Source: CAJPQU01 sp052170475 (GTDB lineage Bacteria > Bacillota > Negativicutes > Selenomonadales > Selenomonadaceae). From it: a DNA stretch of 64,000 bases. Below, in pieces: positions 15,500-23,800 of the stretch (position 1 is its first letter; each line of letters begins with the position of its first letter). The DNA is taken from positions 1 through 64,000 of the forward strand of contig JBQNAL010000008.1 of NCBI GenBank assembly GCA_052170475.1, read 5' to 3'. The notes under the pieces were generated by a model. That model ran no database searches and was not told where the DNA came from. It saw nothing but the letters and a program-made list of their open reading frames with translations. Both the position numbers and the translations under genes were made by a program.

Positions 15500-17602
15500 T
15501 CACGCCTTGCCCGCCGCTACGAAGGAACCGAGGGTGACGAGAAAAGCGCCCAGCCAGAGGAGCCAGATGAAGGGCTTCGTGCTGACGGTGGCGGCGATGG
15601 GACGGGCGGCTTCCTCCGCCTCCGAGGGAAGAAGTTCCAGGCGAATGTGGCGGCTGTCCTCGGAAACGCCGGTGAGGCGAAGGCGCCTTTCGCCGCCGAA
15701 GAAGGGGGCGGGCTTCGACGCGCCGCCTTCCGCCGTGGCGGTGATGGCGGGATGGACATGTTCCACCGCCTCTCCGTCGGTCACAGCCACATCGACGGCG
15801 ACGAGGAATCCGCCGTCCGGCTGGGGCGTCACCTCCATGTCTTCATAGCGATAGGCGAAGCCATCGTCCATGACGGTGCGATGACGCGCCAGCACCAGCT
15901 CGGCGCGGCCGCTCTCTTGGGGCGGCGCGGGGGCGATGTAGACGTCGCCCGAGAGGGTTTTGTCGATGGCCGGTTCCCGCGCCGCATCCTCACCGCTTGG
16001 ATGGAGCTTCGTAAACGCCGTCACCTCCCGCCCGTCCACCGTGTAGACGTAGGCTTTCCCCGTGCCGTCCGCCATAAAGCGCTGGCCGCGATAGACGATG
16101 GTGTGGCCAAGGAGCGGCGCCGGCTCGTCCACCGTGAAGGTGTGGGACACCTGCGCGCCGCCGCTCTCCGCCAGCACCATGGCCAAGAGGGCGAGCGCCG
16201 CGCCGAGGTGAGCGAGAGCGCCGCCAAAGCCCAGCCGCTTCTCCTTCGCGGCGATCCCCGTCCCCGCCACCGCCAAAACCGCCGCCCCGGAAAGAAGCAG
16301 GGACAAAAGCGAGCGCACCCCGACGAGGAGCGCCGCCGCGATGCCCAGTAAAAACGCAGCGATGAGCGCCCCCTTCGCGAGCGGCACCCCTCCCGCACCG
16401 TAGCGCCGCAGGACGCCGACCCCCATGACGGCGGCGATGGCCACGGCCAAGGGAAGCGTGGTGCGAACGTAGAAATTCGTATCCACGGCGGCGGGCGCTC
16501 CCACAAGCTGCGTCAAGAGGGGCATGGACATGCCCAAAAAGACGATCACGGAGACGAAGACGAGAAGCAGCGCCCCCAAGAGGAGGAAAAATTCGCGGCT
16601 GTCGTGGGCGGGATAGAGAGCGCCTTCCGGCAGGTGCTTCCCCCTGACCAAGAGGAGCAACAAGGCCGCCGTCGTGACGATCCCCGTCGTCGCCGCCAAG
16701 GACAGGGAAAGGCTCGTGCCGCTGAAGGAGTGGACGGAAAAATCCCCTAAGATCCCGCTGCGGGTGAGGAACGTGCCGTAGAGGGCGAGGGAAAAGGCGA
16801 AGATCGCCGCGAGATGGGTCACGGAAAGCGCCGCCCGCCGCACCCGCGCCACCCGCAGGACGTGGAGAAAGACCCCGGCGATGAGCCACGGCACCAAGGA
16901 AGAATTTTCCACCGGATCCCAGCCCCAATAGCCGCCCCAGCCCAGCACCTTATACGCCCAATAGCCGCCGACGAAGATCCCCGCCCCCAAAAAGCCCCAC
17001 GCGGCGAGTCCCCACCGCCGCGCGCTCTCCAGCCACGCCGCGTCCTCGGGGCGGTCGAGGAGCGATCCGACACTGTAACAGAAGGGAACCGCCAAGAGGG
17101 CGTAACCGATGAAGATGAGGGGCGGATGAACGGCCATCCACGGATCTTGGAGGAGCGGATTGAGCCCGATGCCGTTCGTCGCCGCCGTCTCCGCTGAGAG
17201 AAAGGGACTCTGCCCCATGACGAACAAAGCGAGAACGGCCTGAAGCGCCATGTAGACCGCAAAGCCAAAGGGAGAGAGATCCTTTTTCCGTACCAAGACG
17301 CACCCCGTCAAGGCGTGAATGAACAGCCAGAGGAGAAACGACCCCGCCTGCCCCGCCCAAAAAGCGGAGACCTTGTAGAGGAGGGGCAGCTCCTTTGCGG
17401 AATAGTTTGCCACATAGGCGATGTCGAATCGATCCGTCAGAATAAAGAACAGCAGCGCACCGCTCGCCGTCAACGCCCCGAAAAAGGACAAAAAAGCAGC
17501 GGCTGTTGCCAACCGCCGATAGGACGCACCGGGAAACCACCCGCCCAAAACGCCGCCCAACGCGAATAGCAGCGCCGTCCAAAGTGCGATCTCACCTGCC
17601 AT
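15500..17602 (-). CDS. ccmF: Cytochrome c haem lyase CcmF
   Basis: A 700-residue polytopic inner-membrane protein that attaches haem to apocytochrome c. The haem-handling W-G-G-Y-W-G-W-D-P-V-E-N-S-S tryptophan-rich motif is near residue 225, flanked by membrane helices and conserved histidine segments (H-P-P-L-I-F-I-G-Y near residue 160). The C-terminal domain is soluble and ends with a last helix. Usual partners CcmH and CcmI are absent from this operon, as in the variant System I that also has a CXXXY CcmE. Last gene of the ccm operon. Confidence 0.93.
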   Translation of the reverse strand: MAGEIALWTALLFALGGVLGGWFPGASYRRLATAAAFLSFFGALTASGALLFFILTDRFDIAYVANYSAKELPLLYKVSAFWAGQAGSFLLWLFIHALTGCVLVRKKDLSPFGFAVYMALQAVLALFVMGQSPFLSAETAATNGIGLNPLLQDPWMAVHPPLIFIGYALLAVPFCYSVGSLLDRPEDAAWLESARRWGLAAWGFLGAGIFVGGYWAYKVLGWGGYWGWDPVENSSLVPWLIAGVFLHVLRVARVRRAALSVTHLAAIFAFSLALYGTFLTRSGILGDFSVHSFSGTSLSLSLAATTGIVTTAALLLLLVRGKHLPEGALYPAHDSREFFLLLGALLLVFVSVIVFLGMSMPLLTQLVGAPAAVDTNFYVRTTLPLAVAIAAVMGVGVLRRYGAGGVPLAKGALIAAFLLGIAAALLVGVRSLLSLLLSGAAVLAVAGTGIAAKEKRLGFGGALAHLGAALALLAMVLAESGGAQVSHTFTVDEPAPLLGHTIVYRGQRFMADGTGKAYVYTVDGREVTAFTKLHPSGEDAAREPAIDKTLSGDVYIAPAPPQESGRAELVLARHRTVMDDGFAYRYEDMEVTPQPDGGFLVAVDVAVTDGEAVEHVHPAITATAEGGASKPAPFFGGERRLRLTGVSEDSRHIRLELLPSEAEEAARPIAATVSTKPFIWLLWLGAFLVTLGSFVAAGKA

Positions 17603-17623
17603 GACGCGCCCCTCCTTCCCGTT

Positions 17624-17986
17624 TCACTTCTTTTTCTCGTATTTCGACGGACACTTGATCAGGAGCTTATCCGCCCGAAAGACGCCATCCTGACACTTCC
17701 CCACGGCTACGATGTGGTGCGCCTCGTCAAACTGATCCGGCTTCATCCCATGGTAGCGCACCGGGAGCGTCTCCCCCGTCGCCTCGTCCCGCAGGGTGAA
17801 GAGAAAATCCTCTCCCTCCATGCGCGGCGCGGCGGATGGCTCCAAAAGCCCCTTCACCTGCACCGTATGGTCGGCGCGCTTCGCCGCCGCCACATCCACA
17901 TAGGGCGTCACCGCGTCCATGAAGCTCCACCCGGCGTAAAGCACGAAGGCGGCCAACAGCGCGCCCAAGAGAATTTTTCGGTTCAT
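17624..17986 (-). CDS. ccmE: Haem chaperone CcmE, CXXXY variant
   Basis: A 120-residue periplasmic OB-fold haem carrier anchored by one N-terminal helix (about residues 5-24). It has the family core L-P-V-R-Y-H-G-M-K-P-D-Q-F. In place of the usual H-x-x-x-Y haem-binding motif the C-terminus reads C112-P-S-K-Y116. Such cysteine-type CcmE proteins are described from archaea and some bacteria, where the cysteine binds haem covalently and CcmH is missing. The ATG at 17986 overlaps the ccmC stop by 4 nt. Confidence 0.92.
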   Translation of the reverse strand: MNRKILLGALLAAFVLYAGWSFMDAVTPYVDVAAAKRADHTVQVKGLLEPSAAPRMEGEDFLFTLRDEATGETLPVRYHGMKPDQFDEAHHIVAVGKCQDGVFRADKLLIKCPSKYEKKK

Positions 17987-18609
17987 GAATCCTCCCCCTT
18001 CCGGCGGCAGAGCCGCTTCCAAAGCCACCAGTAAAGGAGCGTGGCATCCAAGAGCGCCGCGCCCAAAACGACCAACATGACGGGATCCATGGCGACCGCG
18101 CCCGCGCCGTTGAGAAGCGGCGTGGGATGAAGCGAAAAGTAAAGGCGGGGCAGGATGAACACCAAAAAGGGAACCGTCAAAAACGCCAAGAGAGCATACA
18201 CCGCCGAAGCCCGCCCCCGACGGCGCGGATCGAAAATGGCCGCCCGCAGGGTGAGGTACGCGCCGTAAATGAGAAGCAGAACAAAAATCGTGGTCTGCCG
18301 AGGATCCCAGTTCCAGTACGCCCCCCAAGTCAGCTTCGCGAACAGTGCGCCGCTCCCCGTTGCCAAGAGGGTGAAGAGCAGCCCTAACTGAGCGGCGGCG
18401 GCACTTTTCACATCGGCGGCAAAATCGTTTCGCCGCAAAAAAGCCGCGCCCCACCACGCATTTTGGAAAAAGGCCAGCACGGCGACCCATGCCATGGGGA
18501 TGTGAAAAAAGGCGATGCGAACGAGCGCCCCCAGCCCTTCCGCGGGCGGCACGAAGAAAAACACCCCTATGGCGACGGCGACGGTAAAAAGGACAATGAC
18601 CGCGATCAA
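17983..18609 (-). CDS. ccmC: Haem-handling protein CcmC
   Basis: A 208-residue membrane protein with six predicted helices that loads haem onto CcmE. The diagnostic motif W-G-A-Y-W-N-W-D-P-R-Q-T lies near residue 95, with conserved H in F-F-H-I-P-M-A-W (about residue 36) and H in Y-F-S-L-H-P-T-P (about residue 163) as axial haem ligands. A further in-frame region upstream of 18609 is not needed. It overlaps ccmE by 4 nt and follows ccmB after 52 nt. Confidence 0.93.
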   Translation of the reverse strand: MIAVIVLFTVAVAIGVFFFVPPAEGLGALVRIAFFHIPMAWVAVLAFFQNAWWGAAFLRRNDFAADVKSAAAAQLGLLFTLLATGSGALFAKLTWGAYWNWDPRQTTIFVLLLIYGAYLTLRAAIFDPRRRGRASAVYALLAFLTVPFLVFILPRLYFSLHPTPLLNGAGAVAMDPVMLVVLGAALLDATLLYWWLWKRLCRRKGEDS

Positions 18610-18661
18610 TCACATCACCTCAACCCCAATATGACCCGCCCGACACGGCGGCACGCTTCCC

Positions 18662-19333
18662 CTACGCTTCGTACCAGAGATAATCAAAGAGGACGCTGGC
18701 GCCGACGGAAAGAAGCCCATCATAGAGCACCATGCCAAAGAGCGTACCCCAGCCCCCGCCGCTTCCCGAAAACGCCGCAGCGGTAAGGGATACCGCCGGC
18801 AAGAACACCGGCAAAATCACCGGCAGGAGGAGAACGGAAAAGAGCCCGCTCTTGACCCCGGCACCGGCGGTGAGCGCCGCCGTCAGCGTCCCGGCGGCGG
18901 CGATCCCCCACACGCCGAGCAGGGTAACCGCCAAGAGCCAAAGAGGACGCGCCACGGAAACATCCAACAACATCAAAAACAGGGGCAAAAAAACGCTCGT
19001 CAGCGTCCCCAGCACGAAGAGCGTATAGAAAAATTTCCCCCAGAGAACCGGCTGCGCCGCGCCGTACACCCGAAGGGAGAGGAGCGTTCCCGCCGCCTCC
19101 TCGTCGCCAAAGACCCGATCCGCTCCGGCGAGCGACGCGAAAAAGAGCAGGATCCAAAGGAGCGCCGCCGAAAGCGGCGGCGAAAGCGCCTGACCCGAGA
19201 GCGCCAAACTCATCGCCGAAAGCGCCGTCAAGACGAACATCCCCATGGCCGCCCAAGCGGCGCGAAAACGGCGGCTGACGGTCAGTTCCTTACGAAGCAC
19301 CAGCCGCATCAGCTCCCAGCCGGATGACTTCAT
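18662..19333 (-). CDS. ccmB: Haem exporter permease CcmB
   Basis: A 223-residue ABC-2-like permease with about six hydrophobic helices; with CcmA it forms the ATPase complex that releases holo-CcmE. The family feature G-A-D-R-V-F-x-D-E-x-x-A-G-T-L is present near residue 67. ATG 19333 is preferred because GAGGAGG lies 9 nt upstream; it overlaps the end of ccmA by 44 nt. A second ATG at 19309 has only a poorly spaced site. Confidence 0.9.
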   Translation of the reverse strand: MKSSGWELMRLVLRKELTVSRRFRAAWAAMGMFVLTALSAMSLALSGQALSPPLSAALLWILLFFASLAGADRVFGDEEAAGTLLSLRVYGAAQPVLWGKFFYTLFVLGTLTSVFLPLFLMLLDVSVARPLWLLAVTLLGVWGIAAAGTLTAALTAGAGVKSGLFSVLLLPVILPVFLPAVSLTAAAFSGSGGGWGTLFGMVLYDGLLSVGASVLFDYLWYEA

Positions 19334-19934
19334 CGGCTTCGGCCTCCTCCCCCGCATCGTTCGTCGCCAAGAGAACCAATCGCCCCTCGGCCGCCCCCCG
19401 CTTCATTTCGCCCCGTATCATCCGCCGCCCCGCCTCGTCTAAATTGGCTCCTGGCTCATCCAAGAGCCACACGTCGGCCTCACACCCGAGCAAGACGGCG
19501 ATCTTGAGGCGCTGCGCCATCCCCGTGGAGAGCGCCCCCGCGCCTTTTCCTAAAAGCGCCGCGCGCCTTAATCCCACCCGGCTCAAAAGCGCTTCATACG
19601 CCGCTTCTTGGAGGGTGCGCCCCCGAAGCCCCAAGAAGAGCGATACGTTCTCCCGTGCCGTGAGCCGAGGATAGAGCTTCATCTCCGGCGTCACCATGGC
19701 CAGATGGCGCTGATACGCTAACGGCGAAAGGAGCGCCCCCGCCTCTCGCGTTTCCACCGTCCCGGCCGTCGGGCAAAGGAGCCTCGCCGCGATCCGCAAA
19801 AAGGTGGACTTGCCGCTGCCGTTTCCCCCCGTCACCGCCGTCACCTTGCCCCCCGCGATGGTACAGGAAAGACGCGAAAACACGGTCAGATCGCCAAACG
19901 TCTGCCCCACCTCACGAAAGTCCAGCGTCACCAT
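19290..19934 (-). CDS. ccmA: Haem exporter ATP-binding protein CcmA
   Basis: A 214-residue ABC ATPase. Walker A is G36-G-N-G-S-G-K-S43, the signature is L-S-T-G-M-A-Q-R-L near residue 128, and Walker B is V-W-L-L-D-E-P-G-A-N-L-D near residue 148. The T-G-M in the signature is the form typical of CcmA. It overlaps the regulator gene upstream by 23 nt and ccmB downstream, so the whole operon is translationally coupled. Confidence 0.93.
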   Translation of the reverse strand: MVTLDFREVGQTFGDLTVFSRLSCTIAGGKVTAVTGGNGSGKSTFLRIAARLLCPTAGTVETREAGALLSPLAYQRHLAMVTPEMKLYPRLTARENVSLFLGLRGRTLQEAAYEALLSRVGLRRAALLGKGAGALSTGMAQRLKIAVLLGCEADVWLLDEPGANLDEAGRRMIRGEMKRGAAEGRLVLLATNDAGEEAEADEVIRLGADAAGAS

Positions 19935-20679
19935 GGGGTCGCCTCCGTCCCTCGGCCGCCTTCTCCTCGTGAAGCAGCATCCAATCCGCCCCGCAGGAGA
20001 GAAGCCCCGCCGCCTGCATCGCGCCGATCTCGCGGGTCAGCGCGCTGCGGTTGCACTCGAGTTCTTTCGCCAACTGAATGCGCCCCGGCACCTCTACGCG
20101 CTTCGTCTGCTGCCGCTCCATCTGCTGCCAAAGATAGAGGATGAGCCGTTCCCGCAGCGTCTTTTGCGAAAGCACTTCAATCTTTTCCATCATCAGAACA
20201 TTTTTCCGACAAAACGCCTCCAAAAGATTTTTCATCACGATCCCGTGGATGCGCCCCAAGCGCGGCCCCGCCACCAAAAGAGCGCGGTACGGCACCCACA
20301 GCACCAAAACGTCCGACAGCGCTTCCACCGACGTATGGCAGCGCACCTTGGGCAAAATGGCCGAACTGCTCCCCATCATATCGCCCCGATGGAGGGCATG
20401 ACCCACGGCCTCATTGCCGAAGCGATCCTCCGCGACCACCTGCGCCACACCTTCCACCACCACGCCGATCTGCGCATTCGGCTGATACGCCCGCAGGATC
20501 CGCGCCCCCTTGCCGTAGCGCTTCACCTCTGCCTCCGTACTGGTGAGGAACCGCTCGACCTCCGCCGGTGTCAGCTCCCGAAACAACGGCAGTTCCTGCA
20601 TATCCAACGCATACGCCGGCATAGACCTCTCCCCCATTTCCCCTGCACCAACCGCATCAAAGGCTGCACACTTTGTCAT
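19912..20679 (-). CDS. Crp/Fnr-family regulator heading the ccm operon
   Basis: A regulator of up to 255 residues with an N-terminal cyclic-nucleotide-binding-like beta-roll, a long dimer helix and a C-terminal helix-turn-helix (I-Q-L-A-K-E-L-E-C-N-R-S-A-L-T-R-E-I near residue 200). There is no N-terminal cysteine cluster, so it is not an iron-sulfur FNR; ligand possibilities include haem, NO-derived signals or another small molecule. Start is uncertain: ATG 20679 has GGGG upstream, but ATG 20622 has a better GGGGGAGAGG site and gives a family-like N-terminus. Its promoter carries a GTTGC-N4-GCAAC site that also occurs before nrfHA, so it probably activates both. Confidence 0.85.
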   Translation of the reverse strand: MTKCAAFDAVGAGEMGERSMPAYALDMQELPLFRELTPAEVERFLTSTEAEVKRYGKGARILRAYQPNAQIGVVVEGVAQVVAEDRFGNEAVGHALHRGDMMGSSSAILPKVRCHTSVEALSDVLVLWVPYRALLVAGPRLGRIHGIVMKNLLEAFCRKNVLMMEKIEVLSQKTLRERLILYLWQQMERQQTKRVEVPGRIQLAKELECNRSALTREIGAMQAAGLLSCGADWMLLHEEKAAEGRRRPHGDAGLS

Positions 20680-20700
20680 TTTGCATAAACCCCTTTTCTC

Positions 20701-20744
20701 ATTATATCACCTACGGTCACCTCCCGGTGTTGCACATGCAACAC
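20701..20744 (-). promoter_or_regulatory. Promoter of crp-ccm operon with palindrome at -41.5
   Basis: The 18-nt repeat 20744-20727 has perfect 8-bp arms GTGTTGCA / TGCAACAC around 2 nt, and contains GTTGC-N4-GCAAC. Nineteen nt later comes the extended -10 TGATATAAT (20709-20701). Start at 20694 puts the centre at -41.5, the class II activator position. There is no -35 hexamer. Confidence 0.7.
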
Positions 20745-20763
20745 AAAAATCGTCCCGAAGGAA

Positions 20764-20811
20764 AAGCAAACAGAAAACACCGCCGACACGATGACGTGCT
20801 GGGCGGTGTTT
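20764..20811 (-). terminator. Terminator after the second autotransporter gene
   Basis: A 10-bp stem AAACACCGCC / GGCGGTGTTT (20811-20802 with 20784-20775, loop 17 nt) followed on the minus strand by TTCTGTTTGCTTTT, 40 nt past the stop. The U-tract is interrupted. Confidence 0.6.
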
Positions 20812-20850
20812 CCCTATGATCGACGGTCTACCGATTTATGGGCGCAACGC

Positions 20851-23800
20851 TCAAAACGCCCAGCGAACGCCGATATCGGCGCGCCAATCCGTTTTGATGG
20901 CGCCACTCACGCTCTTTTCAAAGCTGCCGTAGACGCGGCAGTTGTCTCCAACCTTGACCGTCCCGCCGATCTGCATGGTCAGCCAATTTCCACCATATTC
21001 TTCCCGCGTATTCTTGGCAATTCCCTCCGCCGTATAGCTCGTGGAAAAACCGCCGCTAAATTCCCGGTTCGCCATGAATTTCGCGAAGACTGTACTCGTT
21101 TCCGTTTCGTAGCCGAAGGCGATCCCCGCCCGGCCAATCAGGCTATTGAAGCTCGATTGAGAAACGTGCAGGCTCCGGTGATCAGAGTAATTACTCTTCG
21201 CGTCATAGTCCTTCCCCTGCAAATAGCCGTAGGTCAGTTCCACCTGCGGTTCAAAGTAGAACCCGCTCTTTTGCCGGAATTTCTTCCCGTATTCAGCGCT
21301 CAGTGAAAACCCGGTCGTTCTGTAATCGCCGTCAATCTTTTTCCCGTCGTCGTTGAAAATCGTATAGTCATTGGAGAGCTGTCCCACCTTGGCGATGAAG
21401 TCGAAATGACTGCCGTCGCCTATCTGGTATACGCCGTAGAAGGCAAGATTGCTCTCACGGTGATCCCCATCGCCGCCGTGGCCATAACCAGAGCTGCCCG
21501 TCATGTAGCTAAAGGCCGCACCCATCTTCCAGTTTTTCCCGGCCTGCCAGTCGTAGCCGGCCTGCACCGTCCGATAGTTCGTGCGGAAATTCGCTCCCCC
21601 CTTGTCGGAGCTGGCGCGTCCGCCGTAGATGTGCGCCCACGCCCCCAAGTTTTTCGCGTCGAAGCGCAGATCGCCCATACGCCGGTCGAGGTCGTTAGTT
21701 TCCGCCCGCCAGACCATGGCCGCCGAGGTCATGGCCGCCCGTGCGCCCTTCATGATCCCGGTTTCATATTCGCCCATTTCGATGGATCCGCCCCCGGAAG
21801 TCTCGACACCCGTCTTCATCTGCGCAATGGTGTTATTGCCGTCCGCAGCCAAAACGATGTCCGCTTTGGCCCAAGGTGCGACAAGGCCTTCATTGATCAT
21901 GGCCACCGCTTTGAGGTGCGCGACCTGACCGGCATGAATATCGCCCGCTGCCCCGTAAACGAGCTTATTCGCGAGCGCCGTGAGCGCACTTTCCCAAGCG
22001 GCCGTGTTGGAAAGCCCCGCCTTGGGGATGTTTGTGTTGTCGGTGCGGATGGTAATGGCGTTTTCTTTCGCCGCGTCCACGCCCTTCAAAGTGACTTTGC
22101 CCGCCGCCGCGTCAATGGCGAGGGTCTTGTCCGCCGCGAGGTAGTCGCTGGCGTAGTTCACCGTTACCGTGCCGGAGAGTTTGTCGATGGTCAGGGTTTT
22201 CGCGTTGCCTTTCGGCTGGCGAATGACACCCTTCGACGCCGTGAGTGTGCCGATTTCCGAGTTCATGGACGTTCCCACATCCCAGGAAGCCCCATTGAGA
22301 AGTTCCAAATCGGAAGGATCGATGGCTCCGTGATAGGACGATGCCGCTCCATCTAAAATGATGGTCGTGGCGGAAGAATCAGGATTCCGATTGATGGTAT
22401 CCCCCCAGACAACCGTGGTGCGGTTTCGCCCGCCGACGACGATGCGAGACGACGCGTCATTTTCGATCGTCGTGCGCGCCTCCTGCGTGCCCAGGGTGAT
22501 CTTGCCGTCGGTTTTCCCTTCTACTCTCATCGTGCTGCCGTTTTTGTTTTTTACCTGACCGACGATGCGAAGATCCTTCGCCGAAAGTTCCATGGCTCCG
22601 CCACCCGTGTTCACGAGATTGCCTTGGACTTCACCCCGTTTGGCGTCAAGTTTTACCCCGCCGGTACCACGATTTTCGACGGCGCCTTTCAGGCGAGCCG
22701 TCTCTTCGGCGGTCAACGTGACGCGCCCGCCGTCTTTGGCGATGAGGGCGGCAGAACCGGCCGCGCCGGAAACTTCCACATCGATATTTTTGGCGGTCAT
22801 TTCGACGCTGCCGTTATTTCCCTCAGCATAGAGCGCGCAGGCTTTGTCGCTGCCGTCTTCGCTCTTGGCTTCGATGGCAATGTTTTTCCCTGTCGCTACG
22901 ACGTCGGTCGCCGCATGATTACCCACGGCGGCGACCACCGCATCCCGCGCTGGGTCTTTCGCCGTAATTGAAAAGAGGGTGTTTTCATGGATGACGTTAT
23001 GGCCGGTGATTTGGGTCGTGACCACTTTATCGATGGCACCCCCCGGCGTGGTGGATCCTGCTTCAAGGCTGCCCTGCCCGGTTCCGGAGGCGGCGAAGTT
23101 AATCGTCCCCGTTTGGATCGTCTGGGAGGAGAGGAGCAGGTCTTCTCCGATCTCCACTCGGCCGGTGAGGTTCGCACCGTTCGTCTGCCAGTCCTCATAG
23201 GTGAGCTTTTTCGCCAAAGCTTCAAAGACAGCATTGATCTTCGGCGTGATGGAAAGGCCGATGCCGGTGCGCTCCGTCCGCAGCGTGATGACGCTGCCCG
23301 CCTGCGCTTTCTTAATCGTGATGTTGCCACCCTTAATCGTCGTCGGGGTCAGAGGATCGTGGGCATAGTAGGCGGTGAGCTTCCCGCTGTAGTTTTCTAT
23401 CGTCACATCGCCTACCGTGTCCGCCGTCATGTCAAGGACGTTCTTTTCCCCTTCCGCCTTGAGCGTTCCTACCCCGCTCGTTCCCGTATTCTTCCAGAGG
23501 GAACCGTTTTTCAATTCCAGCAGGTACTTTTCCGTCTGTTCGGAAAAACCTGTCCACGTCGCGCCGTCCATGTAAACGTTCGTGCTGCCGCCCGCTGACT
23601 TATTATTTCCCGTCCATTGAGAGCCTTTGGTAAACCAAAGATTCACCTTGCCCTCATTCGGCTTGTAGCTATCTCGCTCATTGAGCACATCGCCCTTAAA
23701 GTACGAGTCCGGCGTGCCGAAGCCGATGTTGATGCTGCCATTGAGCTTCATGCCGCCCGATACGCCAATCCCGCCCTCAATGATCGCTCTATTCTTTCCA

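Noticed and set aside
17990..18613. In-frame extension of the CcmE reading frame across ccmC
   Set aside because: The extension is out of frame with the clear CcmC protein, which carries the WNWDP motif. CcmE starts at 17986 with the normal ATGA overlap.
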